Shown here one piece after another: positions 45,966 through 58,037 of a DNA stretch of 64,000 bases. This stretch comes from Tragulus kanchil (Eukaryota > Chordata > Mammalia > Artiodactyla > Tragulidae): assembly GCA_022376925.1 (NCBI GenBank), contig JAIOJX010000031.1, positions 138,650,854-138,714,853 on the forward strand, in the 5' to 3' direction. A program made the position numbers and the translations under genes. The stretch's first letter is position 1; each line of letters starts with the position of its first letter. Under the pieces are notes generated by a model, which was given only the letters and a program-made list of their open reading frames with translations, did no database searches and was not told the origin of the DNA.

Positions 45966-46848
45966 CTCTGGCCTCAGCTCCTGAGACAGAGCTCCTAAAA
46001 TTCTTGTAAGTAAGGGTGCTAGGGGAATCTTTTATTCTTAGTATTTGATTCTAGTTCCTGACACAGAGCTCCTAAATCCCTGGGAATTGTCTGGGTAATA
46101 GTAGTGTTCTGTTCTAGTGTGACTCTTGGATGATTCTTGAATGAGGGCTGGTCACGAGAAAGACCAAGCCATGATTAGAAGCTGAAACTTTCAGCCCCAC
46201 CTCCCATTCTCCAGAGAGGGGAAAGAGGTCAGATATCGATTTAGTCATCGATCATTCTTATGTCATGATGTCTGCATACGAATCCTAGTAGTATGGGGCC
46301 TGGAAGGCTTCTTGACTGGCGAACACGTCCAGAGGGCAGCACACCCCAGCTCCACAGGACCCCCAGACCTCACCCTATGCATCACTTCATCTGGCCTTTC
46401 CTCTGTATCCTTGATCAGACACTTTACTATCTCAGCTAATAAATCGGCAAACATGACAATGGCTTCCCTGAGTTCTGTGAGCTATTCTAGCAAATAATGA
46501 ATTCCAGGGAGTGGGTCATGGAAATCTCTGATTTGTAGCCAGGCCAGACAGAAGTTGTGGGCAACCTGAGGACCCACTACCTATGATTGGCATCTGAAGT
46601 GGGCACAGTCTTTGAGACTGAGCCCTTAACCTGTGGGGTCTGTACTAACTTTGGTTAGTGTCAGAATTGAATTGAATTGAATTGTAGCTGATGTCTCAGA
46701 GAAGTGCTTGGCAGGGGGAAATTTCATATCCATTTGGTCATTGGAAGTGTCAGAAGTGAAGTGTTCTGTGTGAGGAACAAGGAGAGACACAGAGGAAGAG
46801 AGAGCTTTTCCTTTCCAGACTCTTCCTCACCTTCCACAACAATAGTTC
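45966..46848. other. Unique DNA with short (GAATT)n tract
   Basis: 46664-46683 contains four GAATT units. No gene or dispersed repeat is recognised elsewhere. Confidence 0.45.
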
Positions 46849-49010
46849 TTGCTCGGAGAGTCTGAGTTAATCACTGCTGCAGACCCCTCCTTCCATGCCT
46901 CCCACCCTGCTTGGGATCATCAGGCTGATACTGACCATTAAGGCTGTACTCTGGGGTCCAAACCTATGAAACCGTGAACTAAAAACATCCACTAACCTTC
47001 AAAAGGTGAAACTGTATATAGACCAAGTCAGATTTCTTTTTCTCTTTATAGATTTATGAACTGAGCCAAAGTAATTTTATTTTTCAAACATCAGCAGAAG
47101 ACCCTAATATCCACTGAGCCAGTTTGACCTTATAATAAACTTAAAAAATTGTCTGAAGCTTTTGAGCCAGGTCTTCAAAATAGTCTTGAAGTCAACCCAA
47201 ACAGCTCTTGGCCCTGGGTCACCAGGTTGGCCTACAGGGGCACCTGCTCATCCTGTGCCCTTTGCCTCTGCCCAGGGGTTGATAATGGGCAGGTCCCAAG
47301 TACCTCTTTACAAGGCCTTCCAAGAAGTGGGGAGACCCTGAGTCACCATACTCCTGGTTCTAAGCTTGTCCTCACCAGGGAACATCACAAGTCATAGAAC
47401 CTTGGGCACCAGTGTGTCCCACTCTCTCATGTTAGAGTAGGGGAGTAGGTCCATAGAGGGACCTCATCTTCTGTTTTCAGATGGATGCATTTGTTGAAAC
47501 TTCCTCCTTCCCAGCAGTTCTCTGTCTCAGTTACACACCAGAATTATCCAGGAGAAAAGGAACCTGTCTGACCAGAGAGGTGATTTGATTCCTAGTTCAA
47601 TCAAGAAGCACAACTCCCATTGAATGGATCATGGCCAGTGCTAGGTATGATATGGCTTGGGCTGATTTTGTTAAGCTCAGAACCGCATGGGATGAGTCTG
47701 GGTTTTCTCTGGTCCTTCCCCTCCTCCAATTCCAACCTGTGAAGGGCTTGGTCTCAGGATCCTAACGGCTGCCAAATTCTTTACTTTCAGGGAAAGGCCA
47801 GTAGAGCCATGTGAGCTCAGAGCCTGATGATACCTTGCTTATCTGGTATCTTTAGTTCCTACTCAGTACCTGGCACACAATGGCACAAGTAAACATCGTG
47901 GATGAGTAAATAAGGGAAAAATGAAGCCTTATCTGACTAGTTGCTCGGAGAGTCTGAGTTAATCACTGCTGCAGACCCCTCCTTCCATGCCTCCCACCCT
48001 GCTTGGGATCATCAGGCTGATACTGACCATTAAGGCTGTACTCTGGGGTCCAAACCTATGAAACCGTGAACTAAAAACATCCACTAACCTTCAAAAGGTG
48101 AAACTGTATATAGACCAAGTCAGATTTCTTTTTCTCTTTATAGATTTATGAACTGAGCCAAAGTAATTTTATTTTTCAAACATCAGCAGAAGACCCTAAT
48201 ATCCACTGAGCCAGTTTGACCTTATAATAAACTTAAAAAATTGTCTGAAGCTTTTGAGCCAGGTCTTCAAAATAGTCTTGAAGTCAACCCAAACAGCTCT
48301 TGGCCCTGGGTCACCAGGTTGGCCTACAGGGGCACCTGCTCATCCTGTGCCCTTTGCCTCTGCCCAGGGGTTGATAATGGGCAGGTCCCAAGTACCTCTT
48401 TACAAGGCCTTCCAAGAAGTGGGGAGACCCTGAGTCACCATACTCCTGGTTCTAAGCTTGTCCTCACCAGGGAACATCACAAGTCATAGAACCTTGGGCA
48501 CCAGTGTGTCCCACTCTCTCATGTTAGAGTAGGGGAGTAGGTCCATAGAGGGACCTCATCTTCTGTTTTCAGATGGATGCATTTGTTGAAACTTCCTCCT
48601 TCCCAGCAGTTCTCTGTCTCAGTTACACACCAGAATTATCCAGGAGAAAAGGAACCTGTCTGACCAGAGAGGTGATTTGATTCCTAGTTCAATCAAGAAG
48701 CACAACTCCCATTGAATGGATCATGGCCAGTGCTAGGTATGATATGGCTTGGGCTGATTTTGTTAAGCTCAGAACCGCATGGGATGAGTCTGGGTTTTCT
48801 CTGGTCCTTCCCCTCCTCCAATTCCAACCTGTGAAGGGCTTGGTCTCAGGATCCTAACGGCTGCCAAATTCTTTACTTTCAGGGAAAGGCCAGTAGAGCC
48901 ATGTGAGCTCAGAGCCTGATGATACCTTGCTTATCTGGTATCTTTAGTTCCTACTCAGTACCTGGCACACAATGGCACAAGTAAACATCGTGGATGAGTA
49001 AATAAGGGAA
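46849..49010. repeat. Tandem duplicate 15 (46849-47940 / 47941-49010)
   Basis: Both copies begin ttgctcggagagtctgag at an offset of exactly 1092 bases. The first copy ends ataagggaaaaatgaagcc..., where the second continues ataagggaatgaatatatg. The interior looks identical. Confidence 0.95.
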
Positions 49011-49159
49011 TGAATATATGAGCAAGCAACACATGCATAAGAACAGAAGTTCCCCAGACATGAGAAGACCTGGCATAGCTTCTTCCTCAGGAAAATGCTA
49101 TGTTGCAGGGTTCAAATACAGATTATTCAATTATTTAGGAAAGTGTTGGCATAATACAG
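47941..49159. other. Unique DNA, no gene seen
   Basis: Second copy of duplicate 15 and onward. The piece at about 48930-49015 (cagtacctggcacacaatgg, gatgagtaaataaggga) resembles the end of an old MIR or L2. An 82-codon open frame is shared by both copies. Confidence 0.4.
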
Positions 49160-49330
49160 CTAAGAATCAATCCTGATTCCACTATATTCCAGTCATCTTG
49201 TAAGTTATTGAGCATGCTCAGGCCTCAGTTTCCATTTGTGAAAAGTGGGCCCATAATCATCCCTATGTCAAACTGTGTCAAAGACAGTTGGCACTGTGCC
49301 TGACCCATGGTAACCACGCAAATGTCAGCA
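49160..49330 (-). mobile_element. MIR (copy at 50343-50513)
   Basis: MIR in antisense order: agaatcaatcctgattccac, atcttgtaagttattgagca, ggcctcagtttccatttgtg, ggcactgtgcctgacccatg. Confidence 0.7.
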
Positions 49331-49941
49331 GGGATAAGTATGCTTAGAAAGGAACTGTTGGTGTGTGGGTATATCTGTGTGTGTCTAGTTTTACAGCCAT
49401 GCTGCACTCATAAAGTTCAGGGTTAAGCAACTGCTATGTTTATTCTACAAATACTTCTGACAGTCCCTGGCTCCCTTTACAGCTCTGACTCTTTGCCCAG
49501 CTTATTTTCAACCCTTAAAGAGTTACAGTCCAAGTGTTAAGTGTCACATCAACACTTTCTCTTTGGTTACCTGAGTTACAGCTTAGCAACAGCTCTCTTC
49601 AATTCTCCATGCCTGTTTTCTATCACTTGTCTCTCAGAACCATCCACTTGGCAAAGCTCTCGGCTCTCCCTCTCTCTGTATTTTTTCTCCCAGTCACCTG
49701 ATACTATGTTTGTCCCTTCTGTTGTTTTCTGTTCTCCCCAGCTCACTCTCCTTCGCTGGCAGGAATAGCAAATGGTTTTCATCTCATGTGCCAGCTCAGA
49801 TAGCCTGGAGAGCTACATTCAAGCTTTGAAGTTTGTGTCTGGGGTCAGTGGGACAGAGCACTGTGATTGATTATCAATGTCTGCCACTGGCATGGGAGGA
49901 AGGTAGGGCTGTGTGTGGTAACCATTTGATTGCCATTAGGG
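49331..49941. other. Unique DNA, no gene seen (copy at 50514-51115)
   Basis: A 75-codon plus-strand frame and a 68-codon minus-strand frame overlap each other here. No recognisable domain. Confidence 0.4.
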
Positions 49942-51115
49942 GATTTTGTTAAGCTCAGAACCGCATGGGATGAGTCTGGGTTTTCTGGTCCTTCCGTCCT
50001 CCAATTCCAACCTGTGAAGGGCTTGGTCTCAGGATCCTAACGGCTGCCAAATTCTTTACTTTCAGGGAAAGGCCAGTAGAGCCATGTGAGCTCAGAGCCT
50101 GATGATACCTTGCTTATCTGGTATCTTTAGTTCCTACTCAGTACCTGGCACACAATGGCACAAGTAAACATCGTGGATGAGTAAATAAGGGAATGAATAT
50201 ATGAGCAAGCAACACATGCATAAGAACAGAAGTTCCCCAGACATGAGAAGACCTGGCATAGCTTCTTCCTCAGGAAAATGCTATGTTGCAGGGTTCAAAT
50301 ACAGATTATTCAATTATTTAGGAAAGTGTTGGCATAATACAGCTAAGAATCAATCCTGATTCCACTATATTCCAGTCATCTTGTAAGTTATTGAGCATGC
50401 TCAGGCCTCAGTTTCCATTTGTGAAAAGTGGGCCCATAATCATCCCTATGTCAAACTGTGTCAAAGACAGTTGGCACTGTGCCTGACCCATGGTAACCAC
50501 GCAAATGTCAGCAGGGATAAGTATGCTTAGAAAGGAACTGTTGGTGTGTGGGTATATCTGTGTGTGTCTAGTTTTACAGCCATGCTGCACTCATAAAGTT
50601 CAGGGTTAAGCAACTGCTATGTTTATTCTACAAATACTTCTGACAGTCCCTGGCTCCCTTTACAGCTCTGACTCTTTGCCCAGCTTATTTTCAACCCTTA
50701 AAGAGTTACAGTCCAAGTGTTAAGTGTCACATCAACACTTTCTCTTTGGTTACCTGAGTTACAGCTTAGCAACAGCTCTCTTCAATTCTCCATGCCTGTT
50801 TTCTATCACTTGTCTCTCAGAACCATCCACTTGGCAAAGCTCTCGGCTCTCCCTCTCTCTGTATTTTTTCTCCCAGTCACCTGATACTATGTTTGTCCCT
50901 TCTGTTGTTTTCTGTTCTCCCCAGCTCACTCTCCTTCGCTGGCAGGAATAGCAAATGGTTTTCATCTCATGTGCCAGCTCAGATAGCCTGGAGAGCTACA
51001 TTCAAGCTTTGAAGTTTGTGTCTGGGGGTCAGTGGGACAGAGCACCGTGATTGATTATCAATGTCTGCCACTGGCATGGGAGGGTAGGTAGGGCTGTGTG
51101 TGGTAACCATTTGCC

Positions 51116-51443
51116 ATTCTTATTTGGGTAAAGGAAACACCATGACTCATCTTTTTATAGCTTTACTATAAATCTTCAAGCAAAATCAAACGTAGGCTGA
51201 AATACAAAGTTCAATCATCTAACACAGTATACACAATTTGGACAGGTGCTAAAAAATGATTTCCTTTCAGTCTCTCTCTTAGCCAGAGGGAACATCTATA
51301 TCCTTCTGTCTTTGGGGAGCCAGCAGGCCTTTGTAAAGAATGTTTATTCTTCTCTCTAGAAAGCATAGGCTACAATAGAAAAATTATTCCAGGTCTGGTA
51401 TTAAATTTGCCAAGAAAACTCAGGTATTTGTTCAGTTATAAAA
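51116..51443. other. Unique AT-rich DNA, nothing recognised
   Basis: No repeat or gene identified. Confidence 0.4.
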
Positions 51444-51555
51444 AGAGCCAATGGTAATCTACTCCAGTAATTTTGCCTGGAAAATTCCATGGACAGAGGA
51501 GCCTAGTGGGCTACTGTCCATGGAGTCACATAGAGTCAGACATGACTGAGCACAC
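51444..51555 (+). mobile_element. Bov-tA 3' fragment
   Basis: The 3' body only: caatggtaatctactccagt, aattccatggacagaggagc, tagagtcagacatgactgag. The head is missing. Confidence 0.8.
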
Positions 51556-51615
51556 ATGCAATATTAAATTTGCTGAGAAAGTTCAGGGATTTTCTTGGTT
51601 AGAAGAGCTAGGCTT

Positions 51616-51903
51616 GGGCTTCCCTGATGATCCAGTGGGTAAGGACACTGCCTTGCAGTGCAAGGGGCACCGGTTCAAACCCTGGCCTGGGAAGATCCCA
51701 TGTGCTGCGGAACAGCTGGATGGATGTGTCCTATTACCGAGATGGAGCTCTGGAGCGCATGCGCCCAGAGCCGGTGCTCTGGGACAACAGAGGCCACTGC
51801 GATGGGAGGCCCACATGGGCCAAAGAACAAAGATGGATGAAAATAGATAAATGAAAGATCAATAGAATTGGCCCGCCCGCCCACTCCCCAACCCCCCCCA
51901 AAA
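51616..51903 (+). mobile_element. CHR-like SINE with GATGAAAATA-type tail, sense, with target duplication
   Basis: The best locus for defining this SINE. Head gggcttccctgatgatccag, tgcaaggggcaccggttcaa, middle ggagcgcatgcgcccagagc, gaggccactgcgatgggagg, tail gatggatgaaaatagataaa, then ccaatag-type and C-rich end and a short A-run. Target duplication agaagagctaggctt (51601-51615) and agaagagctatgctt (51904-51918), one mismatch in 15. It is not affected by any tandem duplicate. Confidence 0.92.
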
Positions 51904-51918
51904 AGAAGAGCTATGCTT

Positions 51919-52626
51919 TCTATGAAATGGTTCTTGACCATCTTGAACTCAGATTGGCATATGTAACTCTTACATAAACATGTTGAGTACACAGCTTGCT
52001 GTTGCTATTAATGATTGTCATCCTTGGGAAAGAGGTGAAGGCAGTTCATTGCTTGCACCTGTGGTGGAGTTCCGCCATTTTCACCTGCTCTGAGACCATT
52101 CCATTTCCTGTATGACAACAGCCTGACTTCCTGTTGATCATCCCCCTTCAGTTATGGGGTAAGCGGCAGGGCTCTTAGTTCCTACTCTGCTTATTTCCAC
52201 CAGAGCAATTGTCCCTGTTCTCCATCCCTCACCAGGTAGAGGGAGTGACCTGTTGGTTTGATACATTTGAGGGAAGGACCTGGGCATGCTCCACTCAACC
52301 TCTTCCTCCAGCTTCTCTCTCAGAGGACACACAGCCCCTCCTTTCCTAAGTCATGATTTTACAGGTCAGGGCCCTAAGCAGTAAGAAAACTTGTAGTTAT
52401 CAGTTCTTCCTGTGATACAGTCTGGCTGGTTCTGGGATGTTAGTATGTAGATGCTTACTGAGGCTGAACTGCTGCAACTATATTCTCCAAGCTTAGTTTT
52501 ACCATTAATAACTGTGGTGTTCTGAGCTGGATCTGTCTGAGATTGTGTCCATCTCTCAGTCGTTCTCAACTCAGTCAAAGAGAAAAAAAAAAAAAAGGAA
52601 TGTTATTTACAATCCTTCAGATAACT
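51919..52626. other. Unique DNA, no gene seen
   Basis: No repeat recognised apart from an A-run at about 52584-52598. Short open frames only. Confidence 0.4.
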
Positions 52627-52996
52627 AACAGCCTTCCCATCTCTCAGTCTCTTCCCCAAGTCTTGGTGGCATGCGGTTCAGGTGGCCCATCAGCATATAT
52701 CCATCCCTTTGGCCATACTGGTTGGTTCAGAATGGGCACATGATCCAAGCTGCTTTCCCTGGATGGTTAATAGATTATTTTTGCAAAAGAAATTATGGTT
52801 TCCACCGGAATTGCTCAGAGAAGAATATAAACCTAGACTCACTGGTGAGCTTCTATCCACCACAGAAAAGCCTGCCTAATAGAATTGACTCAGGAGAAAG
52901 TGGAGCTAAAAGGTAGAGGAGTTAGGGACCAAATGTGACCTTTCATTTCCTCTTTTGCTTGAACTGATATAAATTGATCTTCACTATCTGCAATCA
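52627..52996. other. Unique DNA, no gene seen (copy at 53724-54093)
   Basis: Open frames of 65-96 codons in overlapping frames are shared by both copies. None shows a recognisable domain. Confidence 0.4.
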
Positions 52997-53193
52997 GGGA
53001 CTTTCCTGGTGGCTCATATTTGAGACCCAGGTTTGATCCCTGGGTGGGGAAGATACCCTGGAGAAGGAAATGGCAACCCACTCCAGTATTCTTGCCTAGA
53101 GAATTCCACAGACAGAGGAGCCTGGAGGGCTACAGTCCATCCACAGGGTTACAACAAGTCAGACATGACTGAGTGACTAACACACTTTCATCA
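52997..53193 (+). mobile_element. Bov-tA SINE with internal deletion (copy at 54094-54290)
   Basis: ggactttcctggtggctcat, then a gap where the ccacctgccaatgcagg part should be, gtttgatccctgggtgggga, ctccagtattcttgcctaga, agtcagacatgactgagtg. The copies differ at gagaccc/gataccc and gggtgggg/gggggggg. Confidence 0.85.
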
Positions 53194-54290
53194 GCAGAGA
53201 GCCTTGATTACATGATGCTTGTCTTGTAGTAGTTCAGCAGTCAACAAAGCTGACCTCAACTTGTTGATGAGACACTGTCATGCCCTGTCCTGGATACTGG
53301 CCACATGTACATACACATCAATGTCCACTAATATTTATATGGCCCTAATAAGTGTCCTATATGGACAAATTTGAGCCCATCTGTTGAATGGGCTTGGTAC
53401 AGTTTACTGTAGCAATTAATCTTAGAACCTAATCCTCATGTGGCAGTTTTTACCTTTAGCACTTTTATATAATTCTGGAGCTAACTGTCATTTTTGTTCA
53501 TCTATGCAAAGGTGTCCACACGACTCCCTATGACATCATACCCTGAACCTCAACAAAGGCCAGGGGACAAAGAGCACTTTCAATCCAGATCTGACCATCA
53601 CGTCATTGCTAGCTGTGTTTTCTCTTTTTTAAACAAGGTCATCTCATAAATGGCAAGCAGAAGCCTAAGGATATGACAGAAAGAAGTGTTCATAGTCATA
53701 TGCAAACTGATAGCAACTGTGGCAACAGCCTTTCCATCTCTCAGTCTCTTCCCCAAGTCTTGGTGGCATGCGGTGCAGTTGGCCCATCAGCATATATCCA
53801 TCCCTTTGGCCATACTGGTTGGTTCAGAATGGGCACATGATCCAAGCTGCTTTCCCTGGATGGTTAATAGATTATTTTTGCAAAAGAAATTATGGTTTCC
53901 ACCGGAATTGCTCAGAGAAGAATATAAACCTAGACTCACTGGTGAGCTTCTATCCACCACAGAAAAGCCTGCCTAATAGAATTGACTCAGGAGAAAGTGG
54001 AGCTAAAAGGTAGAGGAGTTAGGGACCAAATGTGACCTTTCATTTCCTCTTTTGCTTGAACTGATATAAATTGATCTTCACTATCTGCAATCAGGGACTT
54101 TCCTGGTGGCTCATATTTGATACCCAGGTTTGATCCCTGGGGGGGGAAGATACCCTGGAGAAGGAAATGGCAACCCACTCCAGTATTCTTGCCTAGAGAA
54201 TTCCACAGACAGAGGAGCCTGGAGGGCTACAGTCCATCCACAGGGTTACAACAAGTCAGACATGACTGAGTGACTAACACACTTTCATCA

Positions 54291-55014
54291 GCAGAGAGCC
54301 TTGATTACATGATGCTTGTCTTGTAGTAGTTCAGCAGTCAACAAAGCTGACCTCAACTTGTTGATGAGACACTGTCATGCCCTGTCCTGGATACTGGCCA
54401 CATGTACATACACATCAATGTCCACTAATATTTATATGGCCCTAATAAGTGTCCTATATGGACAAATTTGAGCCCATCTGTTGAATGGGCTTGGTACAGT
54501 TTACTGTAGCAATTAATCTTAGAACCTAATCCTCATGTGGCAGTTTTTACCTTTAGCACTTTTATATAATTCTGGAGCTAACTGTCATTTTTGTTCATCT
54601 ATGCAAAGGTGTCCACACGACTCCCTATGACATCATACCCTGAACCTCAACAAAGGCCAGGGGACAAAGAGCACTTTCAATCCAGATCTGACCATCACGT
54701 CATTGCTAGCTGTGTTTTCTCTTTTTTAAACAAGGTCATCTCATAAATGGCAAGCAGAAGCCTAAGGATATGACAGAAAGAAGTGTTCATAGTCATATGC
54801 AAACTGATAGCAATGTGGGCTTGTGGCCAAGAGTCATTTCAGAGAGGCCCCCTGAGACGGATGTTAACCCAGTCTTGCAGATGAGAAGCCCAGGCTTAGA
54901 GACATCAAAAGCTTCATGACCCAGTGACTCCAAAGCCCGGACTCTCAGCTATTGTGCTGCCTTGCATTCCTCTGGCCAGAGTCTTGGTGCCCAGTGCGCA
55001 AACAATGATTCCAT
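54291..55014. other. Unique DNA, no gene seen
   Basis: Right part of duplicate 17 and the start of duplicate 18. No repeat or gene identified. Confidence 0.4.
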
Positions 55015-55028
55015 CCTGCCTGGGCTTT

Positions 55029-55365
55029 TTTTTTTTTTTTTAAGATTTATTTATTTATTTGTTTTGGGCGGGGGTCAGGTTGGAGAGGGAGGACGGCGGG
55101 CGGGCCACTTCTATTGGTCTTTCATTTCTCTATTTTCATCCGTCTTTGTTCTTTTGGCTCCTGTGGGCCTCCCTTCGCAGTGGCCTCTCTTGTTGCAGAG
55201 CGCCGGCTCTGGGCGCATGCGCTCCAGAGCTCCGGCTGCTCCGTAATTGGACAACATTGGTCCAGCCGCTCCACGGCACGTGGGATCTCCCCAGGCCAGG
55301 GATCGCACCGGCACCCCTTGCACTGCAAGGTGGTGTCCTTACCCACTGGACCACCAGGGGAAGCC
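55029..55365 (-). mobile_element. CHR-like SINE with GATGAAAATA-type tail, antisense (copy at 56123-56459)
   Basis: Longest and most CpG-rich member. On the minus strand: head ggggcttcccctggtggtcc, middle ggagcgcatgcgcccagagc, gaagggaggcccacaggagc, tail gacggatgaaaatagagaaa and tggcccgcccgccgtcctcc, A-rich end. A perfect 14-base target duplication cctgcctgggcttt lies at 55015-55028 and 55366-55379. Confidence 0.92.
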
Positions 55366-55569
55366 CCTGCCTGGGCTTTAAGGCTCATTTGTCTATAGGT
55401 CATGTCAACTGGAAGTTCTCTGTCTTTTGAACCTCAAGACTTTCCTAACTGGATTTCTTCTTTGGCTTTTAGCCTATAATGTTTTGTAGTGTGACCTTCC
55501 TTCCACCATTCTTGCCCTAAAAATGTGGTGATAATACTGCTAAAATCCAAGCTGGTAGATGTGAAATCA

Positions 55570-55744
55570 GGCTTCCCTGGTGGCTCAGTGGTAAAGAATT
55601 CACCTGCCAATGAAGAAGATGCAGGTTCAATCCCTGAATTGGAAAGATCCCTTAGAGAGGGAAATGGCAACCCACACCACATTTTTGCCTAGGAAATCCC
55701 ATGGACAGAGAAGCCTGTGAGGTTACTGTCCATGAGGTTGCAAA
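55570..55744 (+). mobile_element. Bov-tA SINE, cut at a junction
   Basis: First, truncated copy of the element at 56666-56874. It stops at gttgcaaa, where duplicate 18 restarts. Confidence 0.88.
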
Positions 55745-56665
55745 CAAAGGCCAGGGGACAAAGAGCACTTTCAATCCAGATCTGACCATCACGTCATTGC
55801 TAGCTGTGTTTTCTCTTTTTTAAACAAGGTCATCTCATAAATGGCAAGCAGAAGCCTAAGGATATGACAGAAAGAAGTGTTCATAGTCATATGCAAACTG
55901 ATAGCAATGTGGGCTTGTGGCCAAGAGTCATTTCAGAGAGGCCCCCTGAGACGGATGTTAACCCAGTCTTGCAGATGAGAAGCCCAGGCTTAGAGACATC
56001 AAAAGCTTCATGACCCAGTGACTCCAAAGCCCGGACTCTCAGCTATTGTGCTGCCTTGCATTCCTCTGGCCAGAGTCTTGGTGCCCAGTGCGCAAACAAT
56101 GATTCCATCCTGCCTGGGCTTTTTTTTTTTTTTTTAAGATTTATTTATTTATTTGTTTTGGGCGGGGGTCAGGTTGGAGAGGGAGGACGGCGGGCGGGCC
56201 ACTTCTATTGGTCTTTCATTTCTCTATTTTCATCCGTCTTTGTTCTTTTGGCTCCTGTGGGCCTCCCTTCGCAGTGGCCTCTCTTGTTGCAGAGCGCCGG
56301 CTCTGGGCGCATGCGCTCCAGAGCTCCGGCTGCTCCGTAATTGGACAACATTGGTCCAGCCGCTCCACGGCACGTGGGATCTCCCCAGGCCAGGGATCGC
56401 ACCGGCACCCCTTGCACTGCAAGGTGGTGTCCTTACCCACTGGACCACCAGGGGAAGCCCCTGCCTGGGCTTTAAGGCTCATTTGTCTATAGGTCATGTC
56501 AACTGGAAGTTCTCTGTCTTTTGAACCTCAAGACTTTCCTAACTGGATTTCTTCTTTGGCTTTTAGCCTATAATGTTTTGTAGTGTGACCTTCCTTCCAC
56601 CATTCTTGCCCTAAAAATGTGGTGATAATACTGCTAAAATCCAAGCTGGTAGATGTGAAATCAGG

Positions 56666-56874
56666 CTTCCCTGGTGGCTCAGTGGTAAAGAATTCACCTG
56701 CCAATGAAGAAGATGCAGGTTCAATCCCTGAATTGGAAAGATCCCTTAGAGAGGGAAATGGCAACCCACACCACATTTTTGCCTAGGAAATCCCATGGAC
56801 AGAGAAGCCTGTGAGGTTACTGTCCATGAGGTTGCAAAGAGTTGGGCACAACTTAGAGGCTAAGCAACAACAAC
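56666..56874 (+). mobile_element. Bov-tA SINE with perfect target duplication
   Basis: cttccctggtggctcagtgg, gatgcaggttcaatccctga, catggacagagaagcctgtg, gttgcaaagagttgggcac, ending caacaacaac. The target duplication agatgtgaaatcagg is at 56651-56665 and 56875-56889, 15 of 15. Confidence 0.93.
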
Positions 56875-57103
56875 AGATGTGAAATCAGGGCAGACTGAGT
56901 TCCAGCACTAAGTGAAATCACAAAGGTAATAACCTAGACCTCTTCTTTACTGCTGGTAATGCACATGCATATGGAACCTGCTGCGTCTGAAATCTTCACT
57001 ATTCTTACACTGGAGCTGGGACACGACAAAACTTTTTTGGGGAGGAGCAGGGGTGTAGAGTAACTGGGCACCATTCATCAAGCTTAAAAGTGCATACATG
57101 GCA

Positions 57104-57545
57104 TGTTAGTTTCCTAGGACTATCCCAATATAAAGAACCAACAGCTGGGTGCTTTAAGTAACAGAAAAGTACTGTCTCACAGTTCTGGAGGCTGAAGTCC
57201 AAGATCAAGATGTCAGCAGGGTTGATTCCTTCTGGGGACTATGAGAGAGAATCTGTTCCATGACACTCCCCTAACTTTGCTGGTTTGCTGGCAATCTCTG
57301 GCATTCCTGGCTAGCTAAAGCACCCCCGACTCCACAGTCTCTAACTTGGTCTTCACATGGCATCCTCTTATGGACTTGACTCTGTTTCATATGGAATCGG
57401 GCTCACATTAATAACCTTTTCTTAACTATTATTTATAATTATGTCTGCAGTGACCTCGTTTCCAAATAAGTTCACATTCTGAGTTACTGGGACTTAAGAC
57501 TTCAATATATATGAGTTTGGAGAAGAGAGCACTGTTCATTCCATA
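57104..57545 (-). mobile_element. MaLR-type LTR, antisense (copy at 58234-58676)
   Basis: Same family as 1187-1563: gttagtttcctaggactatc, gtctcacagttctggaggct, gtccaagatcaagatgtcag, ggcaatctctggcattcctg, ggtcttcacatggcatcctc, gtttccaaataagttcacat. It is more complete than the copies near 1-2 kb. No internal retroviral sequence is visible. Confidence 0.7.
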
Positions 57546-57920
57546 ATATCTAGAAATTTCACTTCTAGGAATCTAGCCTGGCAATCTCCTTATATGTGTT
57601 TACAAAGAGATATTGTAGATGTTTTCAAAGGCAAAATTAGAATGTTATGCATTAAAACAAGAAGGGAGCAGATCTCTATGTGCCACTATGAAATGCTTTC
57701 TAGGGTATATTATTAAATAAAGCAGTATCTTAGAAAAGGTGCTGTCATCACAAAACAGAACAAAGCCCTGCTCTGTGTAACCGTACCTAGAGATGATCAG
57801 AAGAATGCATAAACCAAACTGTTGACACTGTAAGCACGAGTGAGAAGAGAGAATGGTGAGACGGCCTTTTGGGGGTTTCTGGCTGCTTGCTGATCATCTG
57901 ACTCTTTATAACAAGAATGA
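57546..57920. other. Unique AT-rich DNA, no gene seen (copy at 58677-59050)
   Basis: No repeat recognised. Single T and A differences between the copies occur in short homopolymers (gatgttttcaaa/gatgtttttcaaa). Confidence 0.4.
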
Positions 57921-58037
57921 GTGCATGTGTGCTAAGTCCCTTCTGTTACGCTGACGCNTTGCAACCCTATGGACTGTAACTCACCAGGCTCCTCTGTCCA
58001 TGGGATTCTCCAGGCAAGAATACTGGAATGGGCTGCC
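57921..58037 (-). mobile_element. Bov-tA SINE, antisense, cut at a junction, with n at 57958
   Basis: First, truncated copy of the element at 59051-59273. It contains the only ambiguous base of the window and two missing bases relative to the second copy. Confidence 0.9.

Larger units (their letters stand above)
48756..51115. repeat. Tandem duplicate 16 (48756-49941 / 49942-51115)
   Basis: The offset is 1183-1186 bases. Its left 255 bases overlap duplicate 15, so they occur three times (47665, 48756, 49942). The second copy has single-base losses within its first 50 bases (ttttctggtccttccgtcc against ttttctctggtccttcccctcc). Confidence 0.95.
52627..54813. repeat. Tandem duplicate 17 (52627-53723 / 53724-54813)
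   Basis: Both copies share aacagccttyccatctctcag at an offset of 1097 bases. Differences are confined mostly to the first 60 bases (gcggttcaggtgg against gcggtgcagttgg) and to a Bov-tA at about 53030/54121. Confidence 0.95.
54651..56838. repeat. Tandem duplicate 18 (54651-55744 / 55745-56838)
   Basis: Both copies begin caaaggccaggggacaaag at an offset of 1094 bases. The left 163 bases overlap duplicate 17 (three copies: 53554, 54651, 55745). The first copy stops inside a Bov-tA (gaggttgcaaa); the second carries that SINE to its end, with a perfect target-site duplication. Confidence 0.95.

Noticed and set aside
46664..46683. (GAATT)4 as a telomere-like or satellite seed
   Set aside because: Only four units in unique DNA. 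An ordinary short simple repeat.
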